DNA from: PLanc-01 sp035342095
Lineage (GTDB): Bacteria > Planctomycetota > Phycisphaerae > Sedimentisphaerales > Anaerobacaceae
DNA length: 64,000 nt
Assembly (NCBI GenBank): GCA_035342095.1
Contig: DAOQWL010000008.1
Coordinates: 1 to 64,000 of the forward strand
Direction: 5' to 3'
Part shown: positions 63,288-64,000 of the stretch, one piece after another
Layout: every line of letters starts with the position of its first letter
How positions within the stretch are numbered: the first letter of the stretch is position 1
Notes under the pieces: generated by a model
Seen by the model: the letters and a program-made list of their open reading frames with translations, nothing else
Told to the model about the DNA's origin: nothing
Databases searched by the model: none
Position numbers and translations under genes: made by a program

Positions 63288-64000
63288 ATGGCCAGCGTGA
63301 CTCTGCCCGACAACGAACGGGAGATCGTCCGACTCGACAATGCCCGTAAGGTCTACCAGATGGGCACCGAGGAGGTCCACGCCCTCGCGGGCGTCAGCAT
63401 GACGTTCGAGAAGGGGGACTTCTGGGCGATCATGGGTCCCAGCGGTTCCGGCAAGAGCACTATGATGAACGTCCTGGGTTGTCTCGACCGTCTGACCGCC
63501 GGGGCTTACTATCTCGACGGCAAAGACGTCAGCAAGCTGGACGACGATTCGCTCAGCGACCTGCGCCTGCGGTATCTGGGGTTCATTTTTCAGAGCTTCA
63601 ATCTGATTCCCCAGTTGTCGGTACAGCGGAACATCGAATTGCCGTTGTACTACCTGGGCTGGGACGCGATTCGCAGCGCCCAGCGGGCCAAGGAACTGGC
63701 GGAGGGCGTCGGCCTGGGCGACCGTCTGAACCACCGACCCACCGAACTCTCCGGCGGGCAGATGCAGCGAGTGGCCATCGCCCGCGCTTTGGCCAACGAT
63801 CCGCAGATCATCTTTGCGGACGAGCCCACGGGCAACCTCGACTCGGCCACCGGCGTACAGATCATGGACCTGCTGACCCGCCTGAACAAAGAGGGCAAGA
63901 CCATTATCATGGTCACGCACGAGCCGGACATCGCAGCTTACGCCGGCAGCAGGTTGCACATGATCGACGGCAACATCGACAGAATCGAAGGCATTCATGC
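63288..64000 (+). CDS. MacB/LolD-type ABC transporter ATP-binding subunit (partial)
   Basis: The first 237 residues of an ABC ATPase cut by the window edge. Walker A MGPSGSGKSTMMNVLG is near residue 48, the Q-loop in FIFQSFNLIPQLSVQ, the signature LSGGQMQRVAIARAL near 150, Walker B IIFADEPTGNLDSATG and the H-loop MVTHEP. This matches the MacB/LolD/FtsE group, which usually exports lipoproteins, peptides or drugs with a MacA-like adaptor and TolC. The domain is essentially complete at the edge. Whether a MacB-type permease is fused or follows as a separate gene cannot be seen. It starts at the ATG directly after the adaptor stop codon. Confidence 0.92.
   Translation, partial: MASVTLPDNEREIVRLDNARKVYQMGTEEVHALAGVSMTFEKGDFWAIMGPSGSGKSTMMNVLGCLDRLTAGAYYLDGKDVSKLDDDSLSDLRLRYLGFIFQSFNLIPQLSVQRNIELPLYYLGWDAIRSAQRAKELAEGVGLGDRLNHRPTELSGGQMQRVAIARALANDPQIIFADEPTGNLDSATGVQIMDLLTRLNKEGKTIIMVTHEPDIAAYAGSRLHMIDGNIDRIEGIH

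Overview
The window is 64 kb of GC-rich bacterial DNA with Gram-negative features: an autotransporter beta-barrel, a TolC-type outer-membrane factor and a TorF-type porin. The best guess is a planctomycete of the class Phycisphaerae. The clues are a class III glutamine synthetase, pilin-like proteins with very long pre-sequences and an H-X9-DG-like C-terminus, lamin-tail/CotH secreted proteins and a diverged MnmE-like GTPase. This assignment is inferred from gene content; no rRNA or tRNA gene was seen.

Layout. 1-4.2 kb: a BlaI/M56 regulator-protease pair, diverging from an exported trypsin-like/TPR protein, then a TlpA-like lipoprotein. 4.2-7.8 kb: rpmA, obg, a type III pantothenate kinase and an MnmE-like GTPase lacking the catalytic C-terminus. 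7.8-9.6 kb: a HepT/MntA-type toxin-antitoxin pair and a radical SAM protein. 9.7-17.5 kb: a nitrogen block made of a NifA/NtrC-like activator, a TorF-like porin, amtB, a PII protein and glutamine synthetase III. Two good sigma-54 promoters lie in this block, downstream of the activator that probably uses them. 17.5-25 kb: gene remnants, a GyrI-like protein and a 1896-residue autotransporter with about 24 Ala/Tyr-rich repeats. 26-36.8 kb: gltB-gltD and carB-carA, which use the glutamine made by the synthetase. 37-44 kb: an EF-G-like factor and a pilT / GspE-like / CvpA operon on the minus strand behind a near-consensus sigma-70 promoter. 44.5-46.6 kb: two related pilin-like genes, the first frameshifted at a G7 tract. 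46.9-50.2 kb: an unfamiliar exported/redox cluster (Cys-rich secreted protein; a long protein with C39-like, membrane and rhodanese parts broken by an in-frame UGA; a MauE/DoxX protein). 50.3-59 kb: M48 protease, MazG-like pyrophosphatase, lamin-tail/CotH protein and a trehalose-6-P synthase/phosphatase fusion. 59.4-64 kb: a MacAB-TolC-type export operon running off the right edge.

The most interesting points are: two separate genes with an in-frame UGA in the same UGA-C context; the poly-G frameshift in a pilin-like gene; the sigma-54 nitrogen regulon with a small secreted ORF ahead of glutamine synthetase; the PII protein without Tyr51; the P-loop-defective GspE-like ATPase; and the C39-rhodanese-MauE cluster. 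Draft-assembly errors could explain the interrupted genes.
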